Assembly: GCA_029219585.1 (NCBI GenBank)
Contig: JAQXTR010000062.1
Coordinates: 58,219-122,218, forward strand
DNA: 64,000 nt
From: Clostridiales bacterium
Lineage (GTDB): Bacteria; Bacillota; Clostridia; UBA1381
Direction: 5' to 3'
The position numbers were made by a program, and so were the translations under genes. This document shows, one piece after another, positions 16,604 through 24,193 of this stretch (position 1 is its first letter; each line of letters begins with the position of its first letter). The notes under the pieces were generated by a model. That model searched no databases. It was given only the letters and a program-made list of their open reading frames with translations, and was not told where the DNA came from.

Positions 16604-16637
16604 GGGTTTAAAGCTTTTGCTTTAAACCCTTTTATTT
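16604..16637 (+). terminator. Intrinsic terminator in the leader of the DtxR-type gene
   Basis: GGGTTTAAAGC (16604-16614) and GCTTTAAACCC (16619-16629) form a perfect 11-bp stem with a TTTT loop and a TTTTATTTTT tail. It lies 40 bases after the promoter and 47 before the start codon, so it would either end a ~65-nt RNA or act as an attenuator. Confidence 0.85.
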
Positions 16638-16676
16638 TTCAAATTTTACATAAACAGGTAAAATAAGGAGGGCACT

Positions 16677-17063
16677 ATGGTTAAAGAAATGAATAATTAT
16701 GTTATTTCGGAGGCAATGGAGGAATATCTTGAAGCTATATACACGCTTTCGCTTGACAAGCCCGCTGTACGCATTACGGATATTGCAATATATCTCGGCT
16801 TATCAAAGCCCAGTGTGAACCGCGCAGTTAATTCACTCAAACGCGCCGGTCTTGTTGAGCATGAACCTTACGGTGATATAATTCTCACCCCATACGGAGC
16901 TACAAAGGGTGAGGAATGCTATTGCAAGCACAAGTCAATCGTAAAATTCCTTATTGAAGTTCTCAGACTTGAAAGAGATGCCGCAGAGCACGAAGCCTGC
17001 AAAATTGAACACAGTTTAAGCAGGAACACTGTTGATAAAATGGTAACTTATATGACAGATTAG
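16677..17063 (+). CDS. DtxR/MntR family metal-dependent regulator
   Basis: A 128-residue regulator: N-terminal winged helix (ITDIAIYLGLSKPSVNRAVN is the recognition region) plus the helical dimerisation and metal-binding domain; the SH3 tail of DtxR is absent, as in MntR. Metal ligands by alignment to the family: an acidic EEYLE pair near residue 16, His in CKHKSI near 82, and EACKIEH near 103-109. The Cys of EACKIEH corresponds to DtxR Cys102 (iron type), while the N-terminal acidic pair resembles MntR, so the metal is uncertain. ATG 16677 has GGAGGG just upstream. It probably controls a metal transporter; the P-type ATPase is upstream but ends in its own terminator region. Confidence 0.85.
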   Translation: MVKEMNNYVISEAMEEYLEAIYTLSLDKPAVRITDIAIYLGLSKPSVNRAVNSLKRAGLVEHEPYGDIILTPYGATKGEECYCKHKSIVKFLIEVLRLERDAAEHEACKIEHSLSRNTVDKMVTYMTD

Positions 17064-17145
17064 TGTTTTTGCATATTCACGGCCTGTATTTCATAGGATT
17101 TATATGTGCATTTTTAACATTCTCAAAAAATTTCAAAAAAAGGTA

Positions 17146-17174
17146 TTGACAAAACCGCTCAGGTCTGTTATAAT
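17146..17174 (+). promoter_or_regulatory. Promoter of the tRNA cluster
   Basis: Perfect consensus TTGACA (17146-17151), 17-base spacer, TATAAT (17169-17174), 40 bases before the first tRNA. Confidence 0.85.
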
Positions 17175-17214
17175 AGTTTTCGTTGTTGAGAGATTCGGTG
17201 CAAGTCGATAATCC

Positions 17215-17290
17215 GGGAGTTTAGCTCAGCTGGGAGAGCATCTGCCTTACAAGCAGAGGGTCACAGGTTCGAGCCCTGTAACTCCCACCA
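17215..17290 (+). tRNA. tRNA-Val (UAC)
   Basis: 76-base cloverleaf: acceptor GGGAGTT pairs with AACTCCC, anticodon loop CTTACAA, TTCGAGC T-loop, encoded CCA. First of a five-tRNA array. Confidence 0.95.
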
Positions 17291-17303
17291 TCTCAACATA
17301 TAC

Positions 17304-17380
17304 GGTCCGGTAGTTCAGTTGGTTAGAACGCCAGCCTGTCACGCTGGAGGTCGTGGGTTCGACCCCCATCCGGATCGCCA
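17304..17380 (+). tRNA. tRNA-Asp (GUC)
   Basis: 77-base cloverleaf: acceptor GGTCCGG pairs with CCGGATC (one G-U), anticodon loop CTGTCAC, G discriminator, encoded CCA. Confidence 0.95.
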
Positions 17381-17383
17381 TTT

Positions 17384-17459
17384 GCTTCTGTAGCTCAGTC
17401 GGTAGAGCAAGGGACTGAAAATCCCTGTGTCGGCGGTTCGATTCCACCCGGAAGCACCA
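17384..17459 (+). tRNA. tRNA-Phe (GAA)
   Basis: 76-base cloverleaf: acceptor GCTTCTG pairs with CGGAAGC, anticodon loop CTGAAAA, A discriminator, encoded CCA. Only three bases separate it from tRNA-Asp. Confidence 0.95.
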
Positions 17460-17462
17460 GAT

Positions 17463-17537
17463 GCGGGAGTGGCTCAGTGGTAGAGCGTCACCTTGCCAAG
17501 GTGAACGTCGCGAGTTCGAATCTCGTCTTCCGCTCCA
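17463..17537 (+). tRNA. tRNA-Gly (GCC)
   Basis: 75-base cloverleaf: acceptor GCGGGAG pairs with CTTCCGC, anticodon loop TTGCCAA, encoded CCA. Followed directly by a terminator hairpin. Confidence 0.95.
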
Positions 17538-17540
17538 ATC

Positions 17541-17581
17541 ACAAAAGACGCGTAATCAAATATTTTCGCGTCTTTTGTTTT
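17541..17581 (+). terminator. Terminator after tRNA-Gly
   Basis: ACAAAAGACGCG (17541-17552) and CGCGTCTTTTGT (17567-17578) form a perfect 12-bp stem followed by TTT. It splits the array, leaving tRNA-Cys behind it. Confidence 0.8.
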
Positions 17582-17587
17582 CAAAAT

Positions 17588-17662
17588 GGCGGCATAGCCA
17601 AGTGGTAAGGCACGGGTCTGCAAAACCCTTATCCCCCGGTTCAAATCCGGGTGCCGCCTCCA
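17588..17662 (+). tRNA. tRNA-Cys (GCA)
   Basis: 75-base cloverleaf: acceptor GGCGGCA pairs perfectly with TGCCGCC, anticodon loop CTGCAAA, encoded CCA. No consensus promoter is visible between it and the preceding terminator, so it may depend on read-through. Confidence 0.95.
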
Positions 17663-17669
17663 ATAAAGA

Positions 17670-17709
17670 TGCTGTGGCTTAAGAAAACTTAGGTCGTGGC
17701 ATTTTTTTT
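17670..17709 (+). terminator. Terminator after tRNA-Cys
   Basis: TGCTGTGGCTTAAG (17670-17683) pairs along all 14 positions, with several G-U pairs, with CTTAGGTCGTGGCA (17688-17701), followed by eight T. Confidence 0.85.
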
Positions 17710-17738
17710 ACCCTTTTATATAAGGATGTGATATTATT

Positions 17739-18941
17739 ATGAAGCATATAAAAAGATTTTTTGCAATAACTGTTCTGCTGCTTATTGCAGTTCTGGTTAT
17801 AAACGCAAAAACGCGCTTTTTTCAAGAAATAGGTACATATATCCCCTATCTTGACAAGCATTATCCGTATGTTTCGGAGTTCATAAGCGATCTTTCCGAT
17901 GATGTGAACGAACAGCTTTCAAATATTCCGACACCGTCCGAGCTCTGGGCAAGTCTCCGTCATACCGAGCTGCCAATTGATCCCGACGACATAGCAACAA
18001 ATGTATATTATTCCAGCGACTCTATGCTTAATTTCTATAACGGGCAGAATATTTCCGTGGCAGTGTCGGGCGATGAGCTTGACGTTTACGGAGTTACACA
18101 CAATATAAATGAAAAATATCTTGTTTACCGTTTTCTTGACAGCAACGGCGAAACTCTGGAGCAGCACACCGATTCCGTAGACGCCGACGGAAAGTACAGA
18201 AAAATCCTCAGAATCCCGTCCGGCGCTTTTCAGTTTGCGGTATTTACCGGTCCGGAACGGTTCGGTGAATACTCAGGAACGGTATATAATTATATATATC
18301 TCAATCAGGCGCCTGACGGCAGCTGGAGTACGGTTATCTCCCCCGTCTACGAGAGCAATATTGCCGCATATGAAAAGAATAAATCCATAAGCACCGCACT
18401 CAAAAGCACATATGCCATATGCTCCGATACAGACACAGTAAAGGCGCTGGCTGAGTCGATTACAGCCGGATACAGCACCGATTACGACAAGGCGCTTATC
18501 CTACATGACTGGGTGTGCGACAATATATATTACGACAGCGACAGCATAAACGGCTCAACAAACACTGCTCCATACGTTGCAACAGAGGTGCTTTCTTCAA
18601 AGCGCGCAGTCTGTCTCGGATACTCAAACCTCTATGCGTCTCTCTGCCGCTCTATAGGTATCCCATGCAATGTTGTAACCGGTTACGCTCTGGGCGTTAT
18701 CGACGGTGAGGATACACAGTGGAATGACACAAACCTTGCCGCCGCAGATGCTAATCACGCATGGAATGAGGTTTATATTGACAGCCGATGGGTTATTGTT
18801 GACACAACCTGGGATTCACGCAGCAAAATAGAAAACGGAGTAATTTCAAAGGACGGTGACACCTCTCATCTCTATTTCGATGCAAATATCCGATTTTTCT
18901 CGACAAACCATAAAATTTTTGAATATATAAAAAGAGGCTGA
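17739..18941 (+). CDS. Membrane-anchored transglutaminase-like protein
   Basis: A 400-residue protein with an N-terminal membrane helix (about residues 7-22, FFAITVLLLIAVLVINA) and probably an extracytoplasmic body. The C-terminal third is a transglutaminase-like (papain-fold) domain with the catalytic triad visible: Cys in SKRAVCLGYSNLYASLCRS near residue 292, His in DANHAWNEVYI near 346, and Asp in VIVDTTWDSR near 360. The middle region (100-220) is beta-rich. Such surface proteins may act as peptidases or cross-linking enzymes on cell-wall or surface proteins; the substrate is unknown. ATG 17739 follows AAGGATGTGA. It stands alone between the tRNA array and the sigma factor gene. Confidence 0.85.
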   Translation: MKHIKRFFAITVLLLIAVLVINAKTRFFQEIGTYIPYLDKHYPYVSEFISDLSDDVNEQLSNIPTPSELWASLRHTELPIDPDDIATNVYYSSDSMLNFYNGQNISVAVSGDELDVYGVTHNINEKYLVYRFLDSNGETLEQHTDSVDADGKYRKILRIPSGAFQFAVFTGPERFGEYSGTVYNYIYLNQAPDGSWSTVISPVYESNIAAYEKNKSISTALKSTYAICSDTDTVKALAESITAGYSTDYDKALILHDWVCDNIYYDSDSINGSTNTAPYVATEVLSSKRAVCLGYSNLYASLCRSIGIPCNVVTGYALGVIDGEDTQWNDTNLAAADANHAWNEVYIDSRWVIVDTTWDSRSKIENGVISKDGDTSHLYFDANIRFFSTNHKIFEYIKRG

Positions 18942-19009
18942 GATTCAGAAGTCCATTGTATGCAAAAGGGAAAAAAGTATTAAATTGTCCGAATAAATTC
19001 ATATAAGGG

Positions 19010-19038
19010 TTGAAAAATAAGTAAAAAAGTGATAAAAT
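19010..19038 (+). promoter_or_regulatory. Promoter candidate of the ECF sigma factor gene
   Basis: TTGAAA (19010-19015), 17-base spacer, TAAAAT (19033-19038). No obvious ECF-type AAC/CGT promoter is seen in the 144-base intergenic stretch, so autoregulation is not evident. Confidence 0.5.
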
Positions 19039-19085
19039 AAAAGAAATATTGTTATAAATACGGGCTACGGAAGGTGGTGAGGTGA

Positions 19086-19655
19086 TTGACCGATCAGGAG
19101 ATGATCACACGCTGCAAAAAAGGTGACCGTGAAGCCTTTAATGAGCTGATGATAAAATATCAGAAGCAGGTCTTTAATATGGCATACAGCATATTGTCCG
19201 ACTACGAGGATGCAAGTGATGCATCTCAGGAGGTATTTGTAAAAGTATACAGGTCTATTGCCTCATTCAGAGGCCAGTCCGCATTTACAACATGGCTGTA
19301 TACTATATGCAGAAATGTATGTAATGACGCTTTGCGAAAAAGGCAGAGAAAAGGCTTCACGATAAGTATAGACAGCAATGAGGATGAAAATAATCCGGTT
19401 GCAGAGCTGCCCTCTGAGGAGCTGTCGCCGGAGGAACACTATGAGATGAGCGAGCGGCAGCGCATTGTGCGGGATGCTATAAGAAGTCTCAGCCCCGAAT
19501 ATCGTGAAATTATCATGTATTCGGATATGGAACAGCTATCATATGATGAAATAGCAAGGATTCTTAAATGTCCTAACGGCACTGTCAAATCAAGGCTTAA
19601 CAGAGCAAGAAATGCATTAAAGAAAAAATTGTCCGAAAAAAAGGAACTTTTTTAG
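19086..19655 (+). CDS. ECF-type RNA polymerase sigma factor
   Basis: A 189-residue sigma-70 family factor of the extracytoplasmic function group (SigW/RpoE-like). Region 2 covers residues ~10-80, with EAFNELMIKYQKQVFNMAYS and DASDASQEVFVKVYRSIASF for core and -10 binding. Region 4 is near 125-180, with SYDEIARILKCPNGTVKSRL as the -35 recognition helix-turn-helix. The start is a TTG at 19086 right after GGTGGTGAGGTGA; the next ATG has its purine stretch too close. The gene is followed after 72 bases by its likely anti-sigma factor, so it is expected to be held inactive at the membrane until an envelope signal arrives. Confidence 0.93.
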   Translation: MTDQEMITRCKKGDREAFNELMIKYQKQVFNMAYSILSDYEDASDASQEVFVKVYRSIASFRGQSAFTTWLYTICRNVCNDALRKRQRKGFTISIDSNEDENNPVAELPSEELSPEEHYEMSERQRIVRDAIRSLSPEYREIIMYSDMEQLSYDEIARILKCPNGTVKSRLNRARNALKKKLSEKKELF

Positions 19656-19727
19656 TATTTATCCGTCTAATAGTATGTATAGGGTAATAAATTTAAAATA
19701 TACAATTTGAGGAAAGGAGGTTAATAT

Positions 19728-20942
19728 ATGAATTGTTCGGAATTCAAAAAATCATTGGATAATTACGCATTGATTGATGCCGAAGAACTTGCAGATATGG
19801 AATGTCACGCTGAAAAGTGTGATATGTGCAGGAGTGAGCTTGAATTCTACAAATCAATAATTCAGACGGCAGCCTCCATTCCGATACCGGAGCCTCCGGC
19901 AGATCTTATCGATAAGGTTAATGCAAGGATTGACAGTGAGCCAAGATTGAACAGAACGGTAAATAACATAGTATGGAATGTAAGAAATAATGTGCGGCGT
20001 TATGCAACACTTGCGGCATGTCTTGCAGTAGGTTTGACAGTGGGGCTGAACAGCGGTGTGATTAAGGATAATCTTACCGGCAGCGGTGATGACGGAATTA
20101 TAAGTGAACGCAGCGTTTCTGCAACGCAGGCTCCGAATAAAAATTCTGATTCCGCAGATGCTGAAACAGACAATATAAGCAATATTGATGAGCCGAGTCC
20201 GACAGAATATGACCCGCAGACGACTCAGAATGCAGAACAGACAAAAAAACCGATAACTGAAGCCGCTTCTGTGTCAGCAGAAAAGAAGCTGACTCCTCAG
20301 GGGAAGAAAACAGAACCTCCCAAACCGACATACAAAACGGTTGTTAATGCGCCGTCAGTGAGCCTGCCGGTAAAAACAGCCACTCCGACTGTAGCCGTGG
20401 CAATCGCGCCGCCTACAGAGAAAACGGAAACTGTGATTAAAACTCCTGCTCCGGAAGTGAATAACATAACAGAAGCTCCGGCAATAAACTCTCGTGAGGC
20501 AGTTGCGGCACCGGATGAGACACCCGCAGAAACAGAGAAAAGTATAAGCAAATACACTATAGCGCGGGCAAATTATTACATTCCTGAAGCCGAAACAGCA
20601 AAAGCTGATACCGTAACAGAAGAGCCCTCTCCTGAAGAATACGAAATAAAGAAGGCCGGTTACCAGATTGCACAGGGTGATTACAGCGGGAATGTCAAGG
20701 AGGCAGAAGGCGTATCAAGCGCTTCAATTTCCGATAAGATTGTGGTGAGCAAAGCAGATGCGGATGCGGTTGCGAATGTGATAAGCAGTCTGGGAATACC
20801 ATCGAACAACGGATTCTATACTACGGTATCTGCTACATTCTATGAGTTGCTTGCAAGATTGGATGTCGAGGGTATTTCATACAGCTATTCGCTGCAATAC
20901 AGCTCCGGAGATAAGGTAGTATTTAAGCTGGTTATGAGATAA
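19728..20942 (+). CDS. Zinc-finger anti-sigma factor with long ectodomain
   Basis: A 404-residue membrane protein. The N-terminal domain has the ZAS signature H27-x3-C31-x2-C34 (MECHAEKCDMC), which binds ECF sigma factors. A membrane helix spans ~92-110 (YATLAACLAVGLTVGLNSG). Residues ~115-320 are a low-complexity Thr/Pro/Glu/Ala linker outside the cell. The last ~75 residues form a compact domain beginning SDKIVVSKADADAVANVI, present in no anti-sigma model that I recognise, which could be the signal sensor. ATG 19728 follows a very strong GGAAAGGAGG. Together with the preceding gene it forms a sigma/anti-sigma pair ended by a terminator. Confidence 0.88.
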   Translation: MNCSEFKKSLDNYALIDAEELADMECHAEKCDMCRSELEFYKSIIQTAASIPIPEPPADLIDKVNARIDSEPRLNRTVNNIVWNVRNNVRRYATLAACLAVGLTVGLNSGVIKDNLTGSGDDGIISERSVSATQAPNKNSDSADAETDNISNIDEPSPTEYDPQTTQNAEQTKKPITEAASVSAEKKLTPQGKKTEPPKPTYKTVVNAPSVSLPVKTATPTVAVAIAPPTEKTETVIKTPAPEVNNITEAPAINSREAVAAPDETPAETEKSISKYTIARANYYIPEAETAKADTVTEEPSPEEYEIKKAGYQIAQGDYSGNVKEAEGVSSASISDKIVVSKADADAVANVISSLGIPSNNGFYTTVSATFYELLARLDVEGISYSYSLQYSSGDKVVFKLVMR

Positions 20943-20954
20943 GAAGATTATAAC

Positions 20955-20987
20955 ACGGATATTCTGCGAAGGATATCCGTTTTTTTT
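20955..20987 (+). terminator. Terminator of the sigma/anti-sigma operon
   Basis: ACGGATATTC (20955-20964) and GGATATCCGT (20971-20980) form a 10-bp stem with one G-U pair, followed by seven or more T. Confidence 0.85.
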
Positions 20988-21023
20988 GCAATAAAAACAA
21001 CTCTGCAGCATAAAACCGCAGAG
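20988..21023 (-). terminator. Terminator of glyQS
   Basis: On the minus strand CTCTGC (21023-21018) pairs with GCAGAG (21006-21001) and is followed by TTGTTTTTATTG. Confidence 0.7.
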
Positions 21024-21043
21024 CTGTAATATTTCAATCAATA

Positions 21044-22441
21044 TCAGAATGCAAGCTTTTCTTCAAGGAATGCTTCAAGCTCATCAATCTTTATTCTTAC
21101 CTGTTCCATCGAATCTCTTTCACGAACAGTTACCGCACCATCCTCAACCGAGTCGAAATCATAGGTGATACAGAACGGTGTGCCGATTTCATCCTGTCTT
21201 CTGTAACGCTTACCGATAGATCCGGCGCTGTCATATTCGCAGTTGTACTTCTTGCTGAGTCTGTCAAACACCTCGGTCGCCTGCTCATCAAGCTTCTTTG
21301 AAAGTGGAAGAACGGCAGCCTTAACGGGAGCAAGCGCAGGATGGAGATGGAGAACAACTCTTGTATCATTCTTTTCCGCGTCAATAACTTCTTCATCATA
21401 CGCATCGCAGAGGAAGGCAAGAACCACGCGATCCGCACCGAGAGACGGCTCAATTACATACGGCACATATTTCTCGTTTGTAACCGGATCCATGTACTCA
21501 AGATTGACGCCCGAATGCTCAATATGCTGCTTTAAATCGTAATCGGTTCTATCGGCAATACCCCAAAGCTCACCCCAGCCGAACGGGAACAGGAATTCAA
21601 TATCCGATGTTGCCTTTGAATAGAAAGCAAGCTCTTCCTTGGCGTGATCGCGGAAACGGAGGCTGTCCTCTCGGATGTTGAGAGAATAGAGGAAATCTAT
21701 ACAGAACTGTTTCCAATAAGCAAACCACTCAAGATCAGTGTCCGGCTTACAGAAGAATTCAAGCTCCATTTGCTCAAATTCGCGTGTTCTGAAGGTAAAG
21801 TTACCCGGTGTGATTTCGTTTCTGAACGACTTACCTATCTGCGCGATACCGAAAGGTACCTTCTTGCGTGATGAACGCTGAACATTTTTGAAGTTTACAA
21901 AAATACCCTGCGCAGTTTCGGGGCGGAGATATATTGTATTCTCCGAGTCCTCGGTAACACCCTGGAAGGTTTTGAACATAAGGTTAAACTGACGTATATC
22001 TGTAAAATTGCGTTTGCCGCACTTAGGACATACAATTTCATGCTCGTCTATATACGCCTTGAGCTGTTCATTTGTCCAGCCGTCACAGCAAATATCCTCA
22101 TTATGCTCCGCAGCGTAGTCCTCAATAAGCTTGTCCGCTCTGTATCTCGATTTACAATCCTTGCAGTCCATGAGTGGATCCGAGAAACCGCCGACATGAC
22201 CTGAGGCAACCCATGTTTCCGGATTCATCAGTATTGCGCAGTCTATTCCGACATTATATTTCGATTCCTGGATAAACTTCTTTCTCCACGCGGCCTTAAC
22301 ATTATTCTTGAGCTCAACACCAAGCGGACCGTAATCCCATGTATTTGCCAGTCCGCCGTAGATTTCGCTGCCGGCATAGATAAAGCCTCTGCCCTTGCAG
22401 AGCGCCACTATTTTATCCATTGTCTTTTCTGTATTGTTCAT
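21044..22441 (-). CDS. glyQS: Glycyl-tRNA synthetase, dimeric (alpha2) type
   Basis: Charges tRNA-Gly with glycine. At 465 residues it is the class II single-chain form used by many Gram-positives, archaea and eukaryotes, not the alpha2beta2 GlyQ/GlyS form. Class II motifs are visible: [16 protein letters not shown] region near residue 27, motif 2 [20 protein letters not shown] near 205, and motif 3 with [16 protein letters not shown] near 330; the C-terminal anticodon-binding domain follows. The insertion [15 protein letters not shown] carries a zinc-type CxxC pair, with CKDCKSRY earlier. It has its own promoter and no T-box leader can fit into the roughly 30-nt 5' leader. Confidence 0.97.
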   Translation of the reverse strand: MNNTEKTMDKIVALCKGRGFIYAGSEIYGGLANTWDYGPLGVELKNNVKAAWRKKFIQESKYNVGIDCAILMNPETWVASGHVGGFSDPLMDCKDCKSRYRADKLIEDYAAEHNEDICCDGWTNEQLKAYIDEHEIVCPKCGKRNFTDIRQFNLMFKTFQGVTEDSENTIYLRPETAQGIFVNFKNVQRSSRKKVPFGIAQIGKSFRNEITPGNFTFRTREFEQMELEFFCKPDTDLEWFAYWKQFCIDFLYSLNIREDSLRFRDHAKEELAFYSKATSDIEFLFPFGWGELWGIADRTDYDLKQHIEHSGVNLEYMDPVTNEKYVPYVIEPSLGADRVVLAFLCDAYDEEVIDAEKNDTRVVLHLHPALAPVKAAVLPLSKKLDEQATEVFDRLSKKYNCEYDSAGSIGKRYRRQDEIGTPFCITYDFDSVEDGAVTVRERDSMEQVRIKIDELEAFLEEKLAF

Positions 22442-22479
22442 TTTTCCACCTCATATTATTTTAGAGTAATCTAGAATAT

Positions 22480-22508
22480 ATTGTATAATATTCAATTCAA
22501 TTTGTCAA
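22480..22508 (-). promoter_or_regulatory. Promoter of glyQS
   Basis: On the minus strand TTGACA (22508-22503), 17-base spacer, TACAAT (22485-22480). Confidence 0.75.
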
Positions 22509-22586
22509 GCATTATTGTATAAAAAGAAAAAATAAGAATAGTAACATCCTCATAGCAAATTAACCAAAAAAAACACTGATAAACGA

Positions 22587-22615
22587 TTGACAAGTCATTC
22601 AAAATATAATATAAT
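22587..22615 (+). promoter_or_regulatory. Promoter of rhaB
   Basis: Perfect TTGACA (22587-22592), 17-base spacer, TATAAT (22610-22615), 53 bases before the kinase start. Confidence 0.8.
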
Positions 22616-22668
22616 AGATATAATTAATATTTCCGTGATACACGGCAAGAGTAAAGGAGAGTAATATC

Positions 22669-24162
22669 ATGGCAAAAACATTCAAATTCCTGGCATTTGA
22701 CTTCGGCGCTTCTTCGGGCCGGGCAATTCTCGCTAAATTTGACGGAGAAAAACTTGAGCTTGAAGAAAAGCATCGATTCTCCAACGACCCTGTAACGATT
22801 AACGGTAATTTCCATTGGGACGTTTTAAGATTATTCCATGAAATCAAACAGGGAATTTTAAAATGCGCCAATTCAGGCGACAGAGATATTGACAGTATAG
22901 GTATCGACACATGGGGTGTTGACTACGGTCTGCTTGACAAAAATGACAAGCTGCTCGGAAATCCGTATCACTATCGCGATACAAGAACTGAAGGAATGTA
23001 TGAGAAGGCATTTGACCTCGTTCCGAAAGAGGAAATCTTCAAGGAAACAGGCATTGCATTTAACTGGTTCAACACGCTTTATCAGTTGCTTGCGGCAAAG
23101 CTTTCCGATGACTCAACGCTTAAGGAGGCTAAAACGCTCCTTATGATGCCCGATCTCTTTAACTTTTTCCTTACAGGAGTTAAGAAAACAGAGTATACAA
23201 ATGCTTCAACAACACAGATGTTTAACTCTGAACGCTATGAATGGGCATATGACATGCTTAAGAAAATGGATATACCCACTGACATTCTTACCGACATCGT
23301 ATATCCCGGCAGCATAATAGGCACGCTTAAGCCGGAGCTTGCAGAGGAGCTCGGCATTGCCGAGGTACCGGTCGTAGCAGTGGCTTCGCATGACACAGGC
23401 TCAGCCGTAGCATCCGTTCCTGTCGTTGACAAAAAGGACTTTATATATATTTCATCCGGAACATGGTCGCTTATGGGTGTTGAGCTGGACAAGCCGAACG
23501 TAACGGACGGCGCAATGGAATACAATTTCACAAACGAGGGCGGAGTAAATAAGACTATCCGTTTCCTTAAAAATATTATGGGGCTGTGGCTTATCCAGGA
23601 AAGCCGCCGTCAGTGGGACAGAGAAGGCACACTTCTTTCCTTTGATGAGCTTGAACGGGAGGCGCGCGCCGCAGAGCCGTTCGTAAGCCTTATTGATCCT
23701 GACTATCCCGCATTCCAGACACCGGGTAATATGCCGAAGCGTATCCGTGAATACTGTGAGATGACGGGACAGCAGGTTCCCCAAACAACAGGTGATATTG
23801 TCCGCTGTATAGCACAAAGCTTAGGCTTCCGTTACAGATATACGATTGAGGGCATGGAGAAGGTTACGGGCAACAAATACAATGTCGTAAATATCGTCGG
23901 CGGAGGCATCAAGGACAAGATGATTTGTCAGTTCACAGCCAACGCTACAAAGCGCGTTGTTAACGCCGGTCCTGTTGAGGCTACATCAATCGGCAACATC
24001 ATTGTCCAGGGTATCGCAATGGGCGCTATCAAAGATCTCAATGAGGGCCGCAGGATCGTAAGAAACAGCTTTGACATTGCCGAGTACACGCCTCAGGACA
24101 GTGAAGCATGGGATGCAGCTTATGAGAAATGGAAGAAAATTGTTGCATCTACACAGAAGTAA
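22669..24162 (+). CDS. rhaB: Rhamnulokinase
   Basis: Phosphorylates L-rhamnulose to L-rhamnulose-1-phosphate, the second step of rhamnose breakdown. A 497-residue FGGY-family sugar kinase. The N-terminal phosphate-1 loop FLAFDFGASSGRAILAKF, the IDTWGVDYGLLD segment, GIAFNWFNTLYQL, ISSGTWSLMGVEL and the C-terminal NIVGGGIKDKMICQ are the characteristic blocks of rhamnulokinases. The catalytic Asp is in the DTWGVDYG region. AAAGGAGAG precedes the ATG. Rhamnose isomerase and aldolase genes are not in the window, but a rhamnose-type ABC importer is at 41.3-46.0 kb. Confidence 0.93.
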   Translation: MAKTFKFLAFDFGASSGRAILAKFDGEKLELEEKHRFSNDPVTINGNFHWDVLRLFHEIKQGILKCANSGDRDIDSIGIDTWGVDYGLLDKNDKLLGNPYHYRDTRTEGMYEKAFDLVPKEEIFKETGIAFNWFNTLYQLLAAKLSDDSTLKEAKTLLMMPDLFNFFLTGVKKTEYTNASTTQMFNSERYEWAYDMLKKMDIPTDILTDIVYPGSIIGTLKPELAEELGIAEVPVVAVASHDTGSAVASVPVVDKKDFIYISSGTWSLMGVELDKPNVTDGAMEYNFTNEGGVNKTIRFLKNIMGLWLIQESRRQWDREGTLLSFDELEREARAAEPFVSLIDPDYPAFQTPGNMPKRIREYCEMTGQQVPQTTGDIVRCIAQSLGFRYRYTIEGMEKVTGNKYNVVNIVGGGIKDKMICQFTANATKRVVNAGPVEATSIGNIIVQGIAMGAIKDLNEGRRIVRNSFDIAEYTPQDSEAWDAAYEKWKKIVASTQK

Positions 24163-24193
24163 TATGGTTTGACATGGGTATAATATATACATA

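Noticed and set aside
16565..16676. yybP-ykoY manganese riboswitch before the DtxR-type gene
   Set aside because: Only about 40 bases precede the terminator hairpin and the conserved core motifs of that riboswitch are not present.
17247..17682. Two open frames of 60-75 codons across the tRNA region
   Set aside because: They consist of tRNA gene sequence (Val, Asp, Phe, Gly, Cys cloverleaves with CCA ends) and have no ribosome sites.
22442..22480. Glycine T-box before glyQS
   Set aside because: The promoter leaves a leader of only about 30 nucleotides, too short for a T-box specifier and antiterminator.
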